Assembly: GCF_900327775.1 (NCBI RefSeq) | Contig: NZ_OUMZ01000005.1 | Location: 310,001-374,000 of the forward strand | Direction of reading: 5' to 3' | Source: Roseovarius sp. EL26 | GTDB taxonomy: Bacteria; Pseudomonadota; Alphaproteobacteria; Rhodobacterales; Rhodobacteraceae | DNA: 64,000 bases | Shown: positions 50,015 through 59,304 of the stretch, one piece after another | Position numbering within the stretch: position 1 is the first letter of the stretch | How the letters are laid out: the number at the start of each line of letters is the position of its first letter | Notes under the pieces: generated by a model | Told to the model about the DNA's origin: nothing | Database searches by the model: none | What the model saw: the letters and a program-made list of their open reading frames with translations, nothing else | Made by a program: the position numbers and the translations under genes

Positions 50015-51219
50015 TTACCCCGTTGTTTGCGCCATGGATGGGATTTGAACCACCCGGCAATATAAGCCACTGCGATCAGAATGGCGAAACCGATCAGGTT
50101 GCCAGTCCAGACGATCCAAATGTCGCGACCAAAGGTGTCAAAGCCAACGCCGATAAGCCGCGCAATCACCATGGAGACCACAAACACCGCCAATGACTGC
50201 TGACCGACCTTCAAGATCAAAGTCAGAGCTTGTTGCCAGACACGGGCTGCCAAACCCGTACCCTGTGCCACCAGATTGCGGCCTTTTTCACCCGCCACGA
50301 ACCACCCCAGATAGGCCAGCGCCAGAAAGTGGATGTAGCGGAACAGGCCAAAGTCGGACTTTTCAATGAAGAAGCTGATCTCGGCGCGAAGTGGTTTAAG
50401 CTCAGGAAAGGCATTCAACGCTCGGAAATATGCCAGCGGTACGCTGAGCAGCACAATCGCAACACACAGCCACATCAGGCGTTTGTCACGCGGAGGGGCT
50501 GGGATCCAACCACGCATCAGGGCAAATCCAGTGAAAAAGACCAGCTGCCAGCCAAATGGGTTAAAGAACCATTCGCGATCTGACCACGGCTCAGCCGGCA
50601 AGCTGAGGTATTCAAGTTGTGCACCCAACCAGATGGCAAGTGAAGCGCTGACCATTAGCCAAACATTGACCTGAGCCATTGCCGCCATGAAAGGCATCAT
50701 TGCTAGAATAACCAGATACATCGGCAGAATATCAAAATAATTCGGCACATATGTCAGAGTCATCAACCCGATCAACTGTTGTTCGGGGTTCTTAAAGAAA
50801 TGCTGCAAGTTCAGTGATGCGATATAGTTTTTCTCAAACAGGCCCGTCGCATTGAGTGCTGCCATCAGCATGGCGATAGTGAAAAATAACCCTATATGCG
50901 CCCAATAGACCTGCCAAACGCGGAAACTGACCCGCGCTGTGCCGAGCCACCAGCTGCGCTCGGCAAAGACCTTGCCAAACGCGATGGCCGAGGCCATGCC
51001 GGAGCAGAACACAAAAATCTCGGTGGCGTCAGAAAAGCCAAAGCGCGCAGGAATCCATAGGGTCAGAAAATTGCCCGGCGTGTGAGCGATAAGAATGATG
51101 AACATCGCCAGACCGCGATAGAAATCCAACCGGGGGTCGCGCACACCGGAAGCCGCGAGGGCTGGTTGGGCCTGCACCGCGCTCTTCATGGTTGGAACTG
51201 TCGTTGTTATCGCTGACAT
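50011..51219 (-). CDS. opgC: OpgC, glucan succinylation membrane protein
   Basis: Acyltransferase-3-like inner-membrane protein that adds succinyl groups to periplasmic glucans. 402 residues with about ten membrane segments. The start region includes RDPRLDFYRGLAMFIILIAHTPGNF, where the Arg/Asp and His are the typical OpgC/acyltransferase-3 features. It begins the opgC-opgG-opgH operon. It is 54 bp downstream of the TPR gene on the same strand, which may belong to the same transcript. Confidence 0.9.
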   Translation of the reverse strand: MSAITTTVPTMKSAVQAQPALAASGVRDPRLDFYRGLAMFIILIAHTPGNFLTLWIPARFGFSDATEIFVFCSGMASAIAFGKVFAERSWWLGTARVSFRVWQVYWAHIGLFFTIAMLMAALNATGLFEKNYIASLNLQHFFKNPEQQLIGLMTLTYVPNYFDILPMYLVILAMMPFMAAMAQVNVWLMVSASLAIWLGAQLEYLSLPAEPWSDREWFFNPFGWQLVFFTGFALMRGWIPAPPRDKRLMWLCVAIVLLSVPLAYFRALNAFPELKPLRAEISFFIEKSDFGLFRYIHFLALAYLGWFVAGEKGRNLVAQGTGLAARVWQQALTLILKVGQQSLAVFVVSMVIARLIGVGFDTFGRDIWIVWTGNLIGFAILIAVAYIAGWFKSHPWRKQRGK

Positions 51220-51273
51220 TTCTGATGTCGCTCCAAAGTTGGTTTGGTCTGGTAAGTCGCGGGTTTCCCTTAC

Positions 51274-52647
51274 TTATTCAGCTGGCAGGCGCAAGCCTTG
51301 TTGTGAGCTTTGCTCGTAATTGGCAATCATTTCATACCGTGCCGTGGCATAGCCATCTTCAAAACCGTTTCTCTGGGCTTTTCGATCATCAAGGATAGTT
51401 TTGGACTCTTCAAAGAACCCTGCGCGAATACCTGCGTCGATCGTCATGCGTTCAAAAACGTCGCGTTGGGCATGGCTGCCACCTGCGCCTTGCATGTGCT
51501 GACGCGCCTGCGCCAAATTGAGGAAGGCAGATTTGTAATCTCCGTCGCCAAAGGCCTCGAGCCCGACGGCAGTGGACAGGCCCGGCTTTGCCATGCGAAG
51601 CTGAGCTTCGGTTCTGCTGGCGTTTGCGTCATCTTGAATGCGACCAACCAGACGTGACAGTGCGGCGTCACGGTTTCCGCCCATCAGTGCCAGAAGATAA
51701 TGCAGATCAGCAAAAATCAGGCAGCCATCTTCGGTGCGGGTCTCAGAAATGCTGGCCATCTCCTCCCAGCGGTGCCCCACATCCACGCCGTTAAGCTCCA
51801 ACCGCATCAATAACGATGCCCCGTTCGAGATATCCCGATAATCATCGGTATGATCTTTGCGGATTTCCGTGTCGTAGAGCGCCAGAACCTCATCAACTTG
51901 TCCGTTGTCGAGATGCATCAACGCTTTGTGCCACCAGACGTGATAGCGAAAGTTGTTGCAATGCGCCCAGGCCGCTTCGCGCCCGGTTAACCAATCAAGC
52001 CCGGCTGTGGAGTTGGCTGTCATGTCATAAACATGAGCTACGGCATGCAGGCCCCAAGCGTCATTCGGGGAATGTTCCACCGCTTGACGTCCGGTTGCTT
52101 CGGCAAGGGAATAATCGCCCGTTTCTTCAAGCGCGAAGGCGTAGCAGCCGTTGACATACCCCAGGCCCGGGTGATCTGTGCCGTAGCGTGGCAAGACGGC
52201 CTCGATTGAGCGGCGCATGCCTTTGGCGTCACCCAGAATAAACCGAATCGCGTGGCTGACTTTCATGGCAAGGCTATCTTGCGGGTGATGTTTCAGAACT
52301 TCTTCCATGGCATTGATCGCCAGAATGGGTTGCCCAACCAGCCAGTGATCCAATGCATCAACAAACAAACGTTCTCGCGCGGTTGCCGTGCCGCTGGCCA
52401 GTGCCTTGTGCGCGGCCGACTGCGCTTCGCGCGCAGCAACGGTCATTTCACTGCGCCCCAGCATGGCGCAGAATAAGCCCTTGAGCGCATGCGCCATCGC
52501 AAAGTCGGGCGCGCCTTCAAGGACCGCACCTAAGTGTGTTGGCGTGGTTGCCCCATGCGCTAGAAACGCCAGTTGCAGCTCGTTCCAGGAGGCCACAGTT
52601 GCCTCCGAGTTTAGGCTGACATCATTTCCAAACAAGTCACTTTTCAT
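51274..52647 (-). CDS. TTC38-like tetratricopeptide protein
   Basis: 457 residues of helix pairs with TPR-like spacing. The HAVAHVYDMTANSTAGLDWL and NFRYHVWWHKALMHLDNGQVDEVLALYD stretches are typical of the TTC38 (tetratricopeptide repeat 38) family. It has no signal peptide, so it is cytoplasmic. No enzymatic role is known. The ATG at 52647 has AAGGA 6 nt before; an alternative upstream start is unlikely. It precedes the opg operon, and the upstream region has two close 12-bp repeats. Confidence 0.8.
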   Translation of the reverse strand: MKSDLFGNDVSLNSEATVASWNELQLAFLAHGATTPTHLGAVLEGAPDFAMAHALKGLFCAMLGRSEMTVAAREAQSAAHKALASGTATARERLFVDALDHWLVGQPILAINAMEEVLKHHPQDSLAMKVSHAIRFILGDAKGMRRSIEAVLPRYGTDHPGLGYVNGCYAFALEETGDYSLAEATGRQAVEHSPNDAWGLHAVAHVYDMTANSTAGLDWLTGREAAWAHCNNFRYHVWWHKALMHLDNGQVDEVLALYDTEIRKDHTDDYRDISNGASLLMRLELNGVDVGHRWEEMASISETRTEDGCLIFADLHYLLALMGGNRDAALSRLVGRIQDDANASRTEAQLRMAKPGLSTAVGLEAFGDGDYKSAFLNLAQARQHMQGAGGSHAQRDVFERMTIDAGIRAGFFEESKTILDDRKAQRNGFEDGYATARYEMIANYEQSSQQGLRLPAE

Positions 52648-53108
52648 TGGTTGTCCTTTGCAAGGCAAATACGTTTGGCGCTAACAATACCGATTTGACC
52701 GCGTCGCTACAGCGTAAGAGGCTTCAGGTCACGTCGTTTTGACCAAGCGCGAGAGTGATGAGCGAAATGTTGCAATAATTCAGGTGGCTAGGCGCAATAT
52801 CGCAATAGTACTGCGCATGTATTGTCAGGCTTTAGGCGTAATATGTGAATGCTGCGATCGCATCCAGTAAGTTGCGGGGATTATTGTTAAGATATTGTTT
52901 TTAATTGCACAATGTGGAAAATTATCAAGATATTAAGGTGTTGGTGAAGGTGTCGCGATGAAATCTGTACAGGGATGGCGATGTTATGCGTGGTTTGCCG
53001 CACATAACAGGAAGCTAAAGGATTCTGGGGGTTGACTGTGAAATTGAAACATTTCCAGCCTTGGCGCACTGAAAACATGTTGCATTTACAACTGATTTGC
53101 CTCGCTGA
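52648..53108. other. Gene-free region with repeated TAGGCG(C/T)AATAT
   Basis: 461 bp between the TPR gene and the convergent esterase end. TAGGCGCAATAT (52789-52800) and TAGGCGTAATAT (52833-52844) are 44 bp apart and differ at one base. AT-rich stretches follow at 52880-52950. Two short 25-codon frames (near 52960 and 53038) have Shine-Dalgarno-like sequences but no other support. Promoter for the TPR/opg unit is expected here. Confidence 0.5.
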
Positions 53109-53963
53109 TCATTGACCCAGTGGTACAGGCGGCAGTTTTTCGAACCAGTTGAGCGCCATATCTGCCCAACTTTCTGGCAAGTTGTGGCTGCCTTCGTGCA
53201 AGGCAAATTCAAGAGCACTGCCCGGGGTGCAATGCGTCCAGACCCTGCGCCAGTATGGCCCATCTGTTGTGCGAACATCCGCACGCATCTGGTCGCAGGC
53301 ATTGGCCTCGCGCCAGATTTGAAGCGTTTGGAAGATGTCACCTTGCAGATATTTCCCTCCAGCCAGCGGGCGGCCTTCAATTGGGACGGTACCGTCTGAC
53401 CAGCCGTGGGTTTGCAAAAGGCGAACCGGGCCGGCGCATTGTGCTGGATGAGGGCGCCAGAACCCACCTGCCAATGGGGCATAAGCGGCAAAGGCTTCTG
53501 GGGTCTGACAGGCAATGTAGCTGGTCATAAAGGCGCCTTCGGAAAACCCCGCTAACAGAACCTGTGTGCGGTCGATTGACACCTTTGATTTGACGTCATC
53601 AAGCACGGCGTTGATGAATGCCAGTTCATCCCGGCGATCATCTCCGGGTAGAAAGGCCCAGCTGGAGCCGGGGCCATTTTCACGTGGCAGGCCACTTGGG
53701 GCGATGACCACATAGCCGCGTTCCAGCATCGGCATTATTAGGTTTTCGTTGTTGATGGTATTACCGCCATGGCTGCCATAACCATGAAGAAAAACAACCA
53801 CTGGCTGGTTTCCCTTTGTAGCCCGCTCCGGGACGGCAATATGATATTCGCCCTCTGCAATCTGACAGGCTGTGTCATGATCCATACACCCGGCTATCGC
53901 CGGGTTGGAGAATACAAGCCCCATAACTAGCGTTGCCAGTGTCTGTGTCATGGCTTTGTACAT
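53109..53963 (-). CDS. Exported esterase of the PHB-depolymerase/LpqC type
   Basis: 284 residues. A signal peptide spans about 1-25 (ending NPAIA), so the mature form is periplasmic or secreted. The alpha/beta hydrolase has VVVFLHGYGSHGGNT near residue 60, a nucleophile motif GFSEGAFM near residue 142 and the late His in HEGSHNLPESW near residue 265, with a D/W pair between. Substrates of the family include poly-hydroxybutyrate oligomers and feruloyl esters. The start overlaps the end of the rhodanese frame by a 1-nt gap, suggesting coupling. Confidence 0.82.
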   Translation of the reverse strand: MYKAMTQTLATLVMGLVFSNPAIAGCMDHDTACQIAEGEYHIAVPERATKGNQPVVVFLHGYGSHGGNTINNENLIMPMLERGYVVIAPSGLPRENGPGSSWAFLPGDDRRDELAFINAVLDDVKSKVSIDRTQVLLAGFSEGAFMTSYIACQTPEAFAAYAPLAGGFWRPHPAQCAGPVRLLQTHGWSDGTVPIEGRPLAGGKYLQGDIFQTLQIWREANACDQMRADVRTTDGPYWRRVWTHCTPGSALEFALHEGSHNLPESWADMALNWFEKLPPVPLGQ

Positions 53964-53964
53964 G

Positions 53965-54432
53965 TTATTTGGCCTCAGTAATCGAAGGGACAACCGGCAG
54001 CTCGCGCGCAATCCATCCTGGCCCGGATGCAGAGCCAAGCATGCCCTCGGGGATGTCGGAAATATTTGCGATGCCTGCCTCTGTAAGTGCTGCGCGCGCT
54101 CTGGCTGAGCGTACACCGCCGGCACAAATTAGTACGACGGGTTTATCTGAGGCGGTAGCGGCTACTTGTGAAAATGCGTCGATGAAATCTGGGCGGCGCA
54201 TGTCGAGCGGCACCGCGCCAGACGGAATGCCAGTGCTTTCCCATTCATCTGGGCGACGCACATCGATCAGGATGATCTCACCTTTTTGCGCTAATTTATG
54301 TGCTTTGTCCGCGTCCATGCCTGCCTCCAATATTTCACCACTCTGAGCGCGCCAAATGCCAAATCCTGCAACAGCGCCCACTGCTGCGGATGACAATAAG
54401 ATGTTTCGACGGGTGATCAATGTGTTCGACAT
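53965..54432 (-). CDS. Exported rhodanese-domain protein
   Basis: 155 residues. The N-terminal signal (MSNTLITRRNILLSSAAVGAVAGFG) has a paired Arg and could be Tat-type or a membrane anchor. The rhodanese domain has the active-site Cys in VVLICAGGVRSARA near residue 100 and the IDVRRPDEWESTG motif near 60. It could take part in periplasmic sulfur transfer or thiosulfate handling; the partner is unknown. The upstream GTG is a less likely start. Confidence 0.85.
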   Translation of the reverse strand: MSNTLITRRNILLSSAAVGAVAGFGIWRAQSGEILEAGMDADKAHKLAQKGEIILIDVRRPDEWESTGIPSGAVPLDMRRPDFIDAFSQVAATASDKPVVLICAGGVRSARARAALTEAGIANISDIPEGMLGSASGPGWIARELPVVPSITEAK

Positions 54433-54495
54433 GAGATGTGGCACGTAGTTTTAAGTTTCAATGCATTTTGCCCAAAGACGGCCCTAAAATCAAAA

Positions 54496-54519
54496 ACAGG
54501 GCCGCTAAAGCCGCCCTGT
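54496..54519 (-). terminator. Terminator after the YHS gene
   Basis: The minus strand reads ACAGGGC, ten loop bases, GCCCTGT and then TTTTTG. The stem is 7 bp and the T run supports intrinsic termination, 20 bp after the YHS stop. Confidence 0.65.
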
Positions 54520-54538
54520 GTAGAAAGAGTAGAGAAAC

Positions 54539-55057
54539 TTAATCTGCCTGCGGTGCGTCCGAGGTGTACTTTGGAATCGTGCTGGTCGAAGCGGCGCTGG
54601 CCTCAATTCCGGGCCAGTTGGAATCTCCGGTATCAATGTTGCCGGGAATATCCTCTTCCCAGAAACCGACCACAACAGGCGTGATGTTCAGGTACAGCTT
54701 TTCGTCAACGATGCGCCATAGGTTCGGATTGCCCGGAACCTTGCCGCCACGTGATACACCGTAAGCACAGTGGCCATCAAACTGCGGGACATATTTGGCG
54801 GGGTCTGCTGTGAATTTGTCGCGGTTTGCATTGGAAGAAAACGCAAACGTTGATCCATTATATTCTGCTGTGATCGATGCCTTTCCGGGAACGGCGGCAG
54901 GTTGGGCTGTTCCCACGTCGCTTTGTTCCAAGTTAAAATAGGCCACCACATCGAAACCCGAAACGGCATAGCCGGTTTCATCAACATACTGCGGCCCGGC
55001 AAAGGCGGCGATGGGGGCGAATATGGCAGCAAAGGCAAATGAGGTAAGGTGTTTCAT
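54539..55057 (-). CDS. Exported YHS-domain protein
   Basis: 172 residues. A cleavable signal peptide (about 1-20) precedes a YHS-like domain (YAVSGFDVVAYF near residue 29, GSTFAFSSNANRDKFTADPAKYVPQFDGHCAYGVS near 70-105). YHS domains can bind metals or sit in redox/heavy-metal proteins, but the Cys/His set here is not a clear metal site. It lies between the rhodanese and the divergent ThDP enzyme. The ATG at 55057 has AAAGGA 7 nt before. Confidence 0.8.
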   Translation of the reverse strand: MKHLTSFAFAAIFAPIAAFAGPQYVDETGYAVSGFDVVAYFNLEQSDVGTAQPAAVPGKASITAEYNGSTFAFSSNANRDKFTADPAKYVPQFDGHCAYGVSRGGKVPGNPNLWRIVDEKLYLNITPVVVGFWEEDIPGNIDTGDSNWPGIEASAASTSTIPKYTSDAPQAD

Positions 55058-55281
55058 TTCCAGATCCTTTCGGAATGACGTGTTGGTCTTGTTCATAGAT
55101 AACCGGGGGGCTTCTCGGGCACAGCCCCCCTCGCAAAACTGTGATGTGTCGTGGGATTGTGATGTATTCCTGAAATAATTGGCACAAGATCGCGAGATGT
55201 CGAAAAAATGCACGTGCATTCTGTAACTTGCGTCAAATCTGTGCCAAGCAACCCCTGCTACACAAAAACTGGGTGCGAGAA

Positions 55282-56898
55282 ATGACACAGAAACGAGCCG
55301 CCGATCTTCTTGCAGAACGACTGTATCAAGCGGGGTGTCGCCACGCCTTTGGCATGCCCGGTGGCGAGGTGTTGACACTGATCGACGCATTAGAGCAGGC
55401 CGGGATCACATTCACTTTGGTTAAACACGAAAACGCCGCGGGCTTTATGGCCGAGGCTGTCTGGCAACGCACCGGCGCGCCGGGCATTGTTATAGCCACG
55501 ATCGGTCCGGGTGCGATGAATGCAGTGAATGCGGTAGCCAATGCTATGCAGGAACGCGTGCCGCTGATCATGCTTTCAGGTTGTGTTGATGCCGATGAGG
55601 CGCAGCAATATACCCATCAGGTCATGGACCATAGTGCAGTCTTTGCTTCGATTACCAAAGCGACATTTACATTGAGCGCGGCGAGCGCGGGTCTGATCAC
55701 CGATAAGGCCTTGAGTATAGCTTTAGAAGGCCGCCCCGGCCCAGTGTTTATCGATGTGCCAATTTCAGTGGCAGACGCCAAAGCCTCAAATTCCGCCACA
55801 TCCCGCCGGGCGCCGGTTAGCGTTACAGCCCCGGCTCAGGGCGCAGATCTGGAACTGGCGCGCAGCTGGCTGGCTGCAGCCCGTAAGCCAGTGATGATTG
55901 TCGGCGTCGATGCGATGAACGAGCGGGCAGAAGGCGCGTTGCTGCAGTTTGTCGAAGAACACAACGTGCCGTTTGTGACGACCTACAAAGCAAAAGGCAT
56001 AATAGCAGAGGATCACCCCCTCTGTCTGGGTGGTGCGGGCCTGTCACCCTTGGCTGATCGTCAGTTGCTTCCGTTTGTTCAATCAGCAGATCTGATCATT
56101 TGTGCCGGTTATGACCCTATTGAAATGCGTCCCGGTTGGCAGAATATCTGGGACCCTGCGCAAGTGAACGTAATCGACATCAGCGCCGAACCCAATCACC
56201 ACTATATGCACCAGGCAACGTTGAATTTTGTCTGTGACACTGCCGCAGGTTTGAAGGCCCTGTCGAATGGGATTGCGTCGGTTTATACATGGGCCGGTGG
56301 CGAAGTGGCCGCGGTCAAAGACGCGCTGAATGCAGCCTTTGATACCTCAGAAATTTGGGGCCCAGCCGCTGTGATCACAGAGTGTCAAAAGCATCTGCCC
56401 GCCAACACCACTGCCACTGTTGACTCCGGCGCGCACAGGATCTTGCTGTCACAAATCTGGGAATGCTCAGAGCCGCGCAGCCTTTTGCAATCTTCGGCGC
56501 TTTGCACGATGGGTTGTGCTGTTCCCTTGGCCATTGGTGCGTCGATTGTTGAACCTGAAAGGCCTTCTGTATCTTTCTCGGGCGATGCTGGGTTCCTGAT
56601 GATAGCGGGTGAGCTGGCGTCAGCCAAAGAGATGGGCTTGAAAACCATTTTCGTGGTTTTTGTAGATCGCAGTCTGGCTTTGATCGAGCTGAAGCAACGC
56701 CAGCGTCAGATGGCTAACCGTGGCGTTGACTTTGCGCATCACGACTTTGCTGCCATTGGTCGCGCCTTTGGCGGGCAAGGACACCGAGTCACCTCGCGTA
56801 CAGAGTTGGCCGAGGCTCTGAAAGCCGCGCAGCAAGCTGATACATTCACCGTAATTGCCGCTGAGATCGAGCGCGGCGCATATGATGGAAGGATTTGA
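55282..56898 (+). CDS. ThDP-dependent enzyme (acetolactate synthase/oxalyl-CoA decarboxylase-like)
   Basis: 538 residues of the ThDP pyruvate oxidase/decarboxylase family: N-terminal Glu in VKHENAAGFMAEA near residue 50, a central cofactor-like domain and the C-terminal Mg-ThDP motif GDAGFLMIAGELASAKEMGL near residue 435. The usual Asn of GDG-x-N is missing in its normal place (FVDRSLALIELKQ follows), as in some orphan members. A CaiB-type CoA-transferase follows 3 nt later. By analogy with oxalyl-CoA decarboxylase plus formyl-CoA transferase, a carbon-carbon lyase or decarboxylase on an acyl-CoA is plausible, but the substrate is unknown. Confidence 0.78.
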   Translation: MTQKRAADLLAERLYQAGCRHAFGMPGGEVLTLIDALEQAGITFTLVKHENAAGFMAEAVWQRTGAPGIVIATIGPGAMNAVNAVANAMQERVPLIMLSGCVDADEAQQYTHQVMDHSAVFASITKATFTLSAASAGLITDKALSIALEGRPGPVFIDVPISVADAKASNSATSRRAPVSVTAPAQGADLELARSWLAAARKPVMIVGVDAMNERAEGALLQFVEEHNVPFVTTYKAKGIIAEDHPLCLGGAGLSPLADRQLLPFVQSADLIICAGYDPIEMRPGWQNIWDPAQVNVIDISAEPNHHYMHQATLNFVCDTAAGLKALSNGIASVYTWAGGEVAAVKDALNAAFDTSEIWGPAAVITECQKHLPANTTATVDSGAHRILLSQIWECSEPRSLLQSSALCTMGCAVPLAIGASIVEPERPSVSFSGDAGFLMIAGELASAKEMGLKTIFVVFVDRSLALIELKQRQRQMANRGVDFAHHDFAAIGRAFGGQGHRVTSRTELAEALKAAQQADTFTVIAAEIERGAYDGRI

Positions 56899-56901
56899 AA
56901 C

Positions 56902-58089
56902 ATGGCAGGGGCACTTGATGGATTGGTCGTTCTGGACCTGAGCCGCATTTTGGCGGGGCCAACCTGCACACAGATGCTGGGTGATCTGGGGGCAACCGTC
57001 TGGAAAATCGAAAATCCAAAATCTAAGGGCGACGATACCCGCGCGTGGGGCCCGCCTTACGTGCGTGACGTAGACGGCAATCAGACCGACCTGAGCGCCT
57101 ATTTCATGTGCACCAATCGCAACAAACAATCCGTTGCAGTTGATATCGCCACGCCCGAGGGGCAGGAACTGATCCGCCAGCTGGCCGTGCGTGCCGACAT
57201 TGTGGTTGAGAACTTCAAGCCGGGTGGATTGGCCAAATACGGGTTAGATTATGATAACCTGAAAGCGGTGCATCCGTCGCTGATCTACTGCTCGATCTCT
57301 GGCTATGGCCAAACCGGCCCGAACCGCGAAAAGCCCGGTTATGACCTAATGGCGCAGGGCTTTGGTGGCATCATGAGCCTGACAGGCGAGGTTGAAGGGC
57401 AACCGATGAAAGTTGGCGTTGGCATCTCTGATGTGATGTGCGGCATGTACGCCACCGTCGGTATTTTAGCGGCGCTGCGCCACCGCGACCAAAGCGGCGA
57501 GGGGCAGCATATTGATGTGGCGCTTGTGGATACACAGATGGCGTGGTTGATCAACGAGGGCGTTAATTTCCTGACCAGTGGGCAACTGCCTGAACGCCGC
57601 GGCAACGGCCACCCCAATATTGTACCCTATGAGGTCTTTGGCACCTCAGATGGCCATGTGATTGTGGCGGTTGGAAATGACGCGCAGTTCCGGCGATTTT
57701 GCGATTTTCTGGGCATGACCGCATTGGCTGATGATGCAAAGTTTGGCACCAACCCGGCGCGGATCGAAAACCGTGCTGAGCTGATCCCGCAGGTATCTGA
57801 GCGTTTGTTGGCGTTTACATTGGATGAGGTGATCGCGGGGCTGGAAGCGGTGAAAGTGCCCGTTGGTCCAGTGAATACACTTGATCGTGCGTTGGGGTCC
57901 GATCAGGCCAAGGCACGAGATGGTGTGATCACTATGCAGGTTGAGGGCGTTGAAAACGGAGAAGTGTCGTTACTTGGCAATCCGCTGAAGTTTTCTAAAA
58001 CGCCAGTCAGCTATCGCACCAGTCCGCCCCGCTTTGGTGCGCATACGGATGAGGTTTTGGCGCAGCTTGGACAAAACGAAGAAATCTGA
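56902..58089 (+). CDS. CaiB/BaiF-type CoA-transferase
   Basis: 395 residues, a class III CoA-transferase: opening VVLDLSRILAGPTCTQMLGDLGATVWKIE, catalytic Asp in KPGYDLMAQGFGG near residue 151 and the late GNPLKFSKTPVSYRTSPPRFGAHTDEVL. These enzymes move CoA between carboxylic acids through an aspartyl-CoA intermediate. It starts 3 nt after the ThDP enzyme, with AAGGA before the ATG, and is co-transcribed with it. Succinyl-, formyl- or acetyl-CoA dependence cannot be told. Confidence 0.9.
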   Translation: MAGALDGLVVLDLSRILAGPTCTQMLGDLGATVWKIENPKSKGDDTRAWGPPYVRDVDGNQTDLSAYFMCTNRNKQSVAVDIATPEGQELIRQLAVRADIVVENFKPGGLAKYGLDYDNLKAVHPSLIYCSISGYGQTGPNREKPGYDLMAQGFGGIMSLTGEVEGQPMKVGVGISDVMCGMYATVGILAALRHRDQSGEGQHIDVALVDTQMAWLINEGVNFLTSGQLPERRGNGHPNIVPYEVFGTSDGHVIVAVGNDAQFRRFCDFLGMTALADDAKFGTNPARIENRAELIPQVSERLLAFTLDEVIAGLEAVKVPVGPVNTLDRALGSDQAKARDGVITMQVEGVENGEVSLLGNPLKFSKTPVSYRTSPPRFGAHTDEVLAQLGQNEEI

Positions 58090-58198
58090 AGGTGCGCATT
58101 GGTTGATGCGCGCAGGATGTTTTGCGTTTAGGCCACGCAGGCCCAGAGGGCGCTGCCCCTAAACCCCCGAAGTGTTTTGAGACAAAGGTAGTTGGGGT

Positions 58199-59173
58199 TT
58201 AATTTTGGAGTTCGCGCAGGACGACTTGTGCGGCAACTGAGGGTGTACTTTCCCCCCGGCTGACGGCCTCGGATGCCGCGAACATGGAGGCTTGTGCTTT
58301 GGGGGTTTGCAGGAGGGACAATAGGCCTTGACGTACCTCCTCTTCGAACCAGTACCGGGCTTGTTGAGCGCGCCGGCCATCAAAGTGCCCTGCGCCACGA
58401 CGCCAGTTGGTCAACTCCGTCATTTCGTCCCAGACAGTTTGCAGTCCATGTTCCTCAAGGGCGGAAACCATCATGGCTTTGGGGAATCCTGCAGGGTCTT
58501 GTGGGCGTTTGCGTAGCAACCTGAGCGCTCCAGCGTAATCCGAACAGGTGCGCATTGCCGCTGGCTTCAGGTCTCCATCGGCTTTGTTTACAAGAATAAT
58601 ATCAGCCATTTCCATGATGCCGCGTTTAACACCCTGCAATTCATCCCCACCGGCCGGAGCCAAGAGCAGCACAAACAGATCAGAGATTTCAGCGACCACG
58701 GTTTCGGACTGGCCGACGCCAACGGTTTCAATCAAGATGACATCGAAGCCCGCAGCCTCACATAACGATACGGCTTCGCGGGTGCGGCGGGCGACACCGC
58801 CAAGGTGTGTTTGGCTGGGCGAAGGGCGGATATAAGCATTCGGCTCGCGGCTAAGACGATCCATGCGGGTCTTGTCACCCAAGATTGAGCCACCAGAACG
58901 GGCAGAGCTTGGATCAACTGCCAACACGGCGACCCGCAAATCCAGACCAGTCAACATCATGCCAAAGCTTTCAATGAAGGTCGATTTGCCCACGCCGGGC
59001 GTGCCCGAAAGACCGATGCGGATTGACTGCCGACCTGAATTTTTCAGAACGTCAATCAGCTCAGCTGCCTGCGTGCGATGATCGGGGCGGGCGCTTTCAA
59101 CCAAGGTGATCGCACGGGCCAGCGCGCGCCGGTCGCCATTGAGAATTTTGTTGCTCAGCTCTGTGATGTTCAT
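58199..59173 (-). CDS. meaB: Methylmalonyl-CoA mutase chaperone GTPase MeaB
   Basis: G3E-family GTPase (ArgK/MeaB) that protects and reloads B12 in methylmalonyl-CoA mutase. 324 residues with P-loop GTPGVGKST near residue 56, Mg-binding DPSSARSGGSILGDKTRM near residue 88 and NKADGD near residue 195 as the G4 motif. The mutase itself is not in the window. The start at 59173 lacks a strong ribosome-binding site but begins the conserved N-terminal helix. Confidence 0.92.
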   Translation of the reverse strand: MNITELSNKILNGDRRALARAITLVESARPDHRTQAAELIDVLKNSGRQSIRIGLSGTPGVGKSTFIESFGMMLTGLDLRVAVLAVDPSSARSGGSILGDKTRMDRLSREPNAYIRPSPSQTHLGGVARRTREAVSLCEAAGFDVILIETVGVGQSETVVAEISDLFVLLLAPAGGDELQGVKRGIMEMADIILVNKADGDLKPAAMRTCSDYAGALRLLRKRPQDPAGFPKAMMVSALEEHGLQTVWDEMTELTNWRRGAGHFDGRRAQQARYWFEEEVRQGLLSLLQTPKAQASMFAASEAVSRGESTPSVAAQVVLRELQN

Positions 59174-59304
59174 GCCTGTCGCCGGTGGTGAAATCTGTTA
59201 CATCATTCATGCCTTGGGGTTTGGGCTTTTGTCTAGTGGGATAATTGGTCTGCGGGCGCAGGTCGCACTGGCAAACTGGAGCTTGATCCCCGATAAGTTT
59301 GATT

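Noticed and set aside
52960..53115. Two 25-codon frames with Shine-Dalgarno-like sequences.
   Set aside because: Too short and not protein-like enough to support without homology, and one overlaps the end of the esterase gene.
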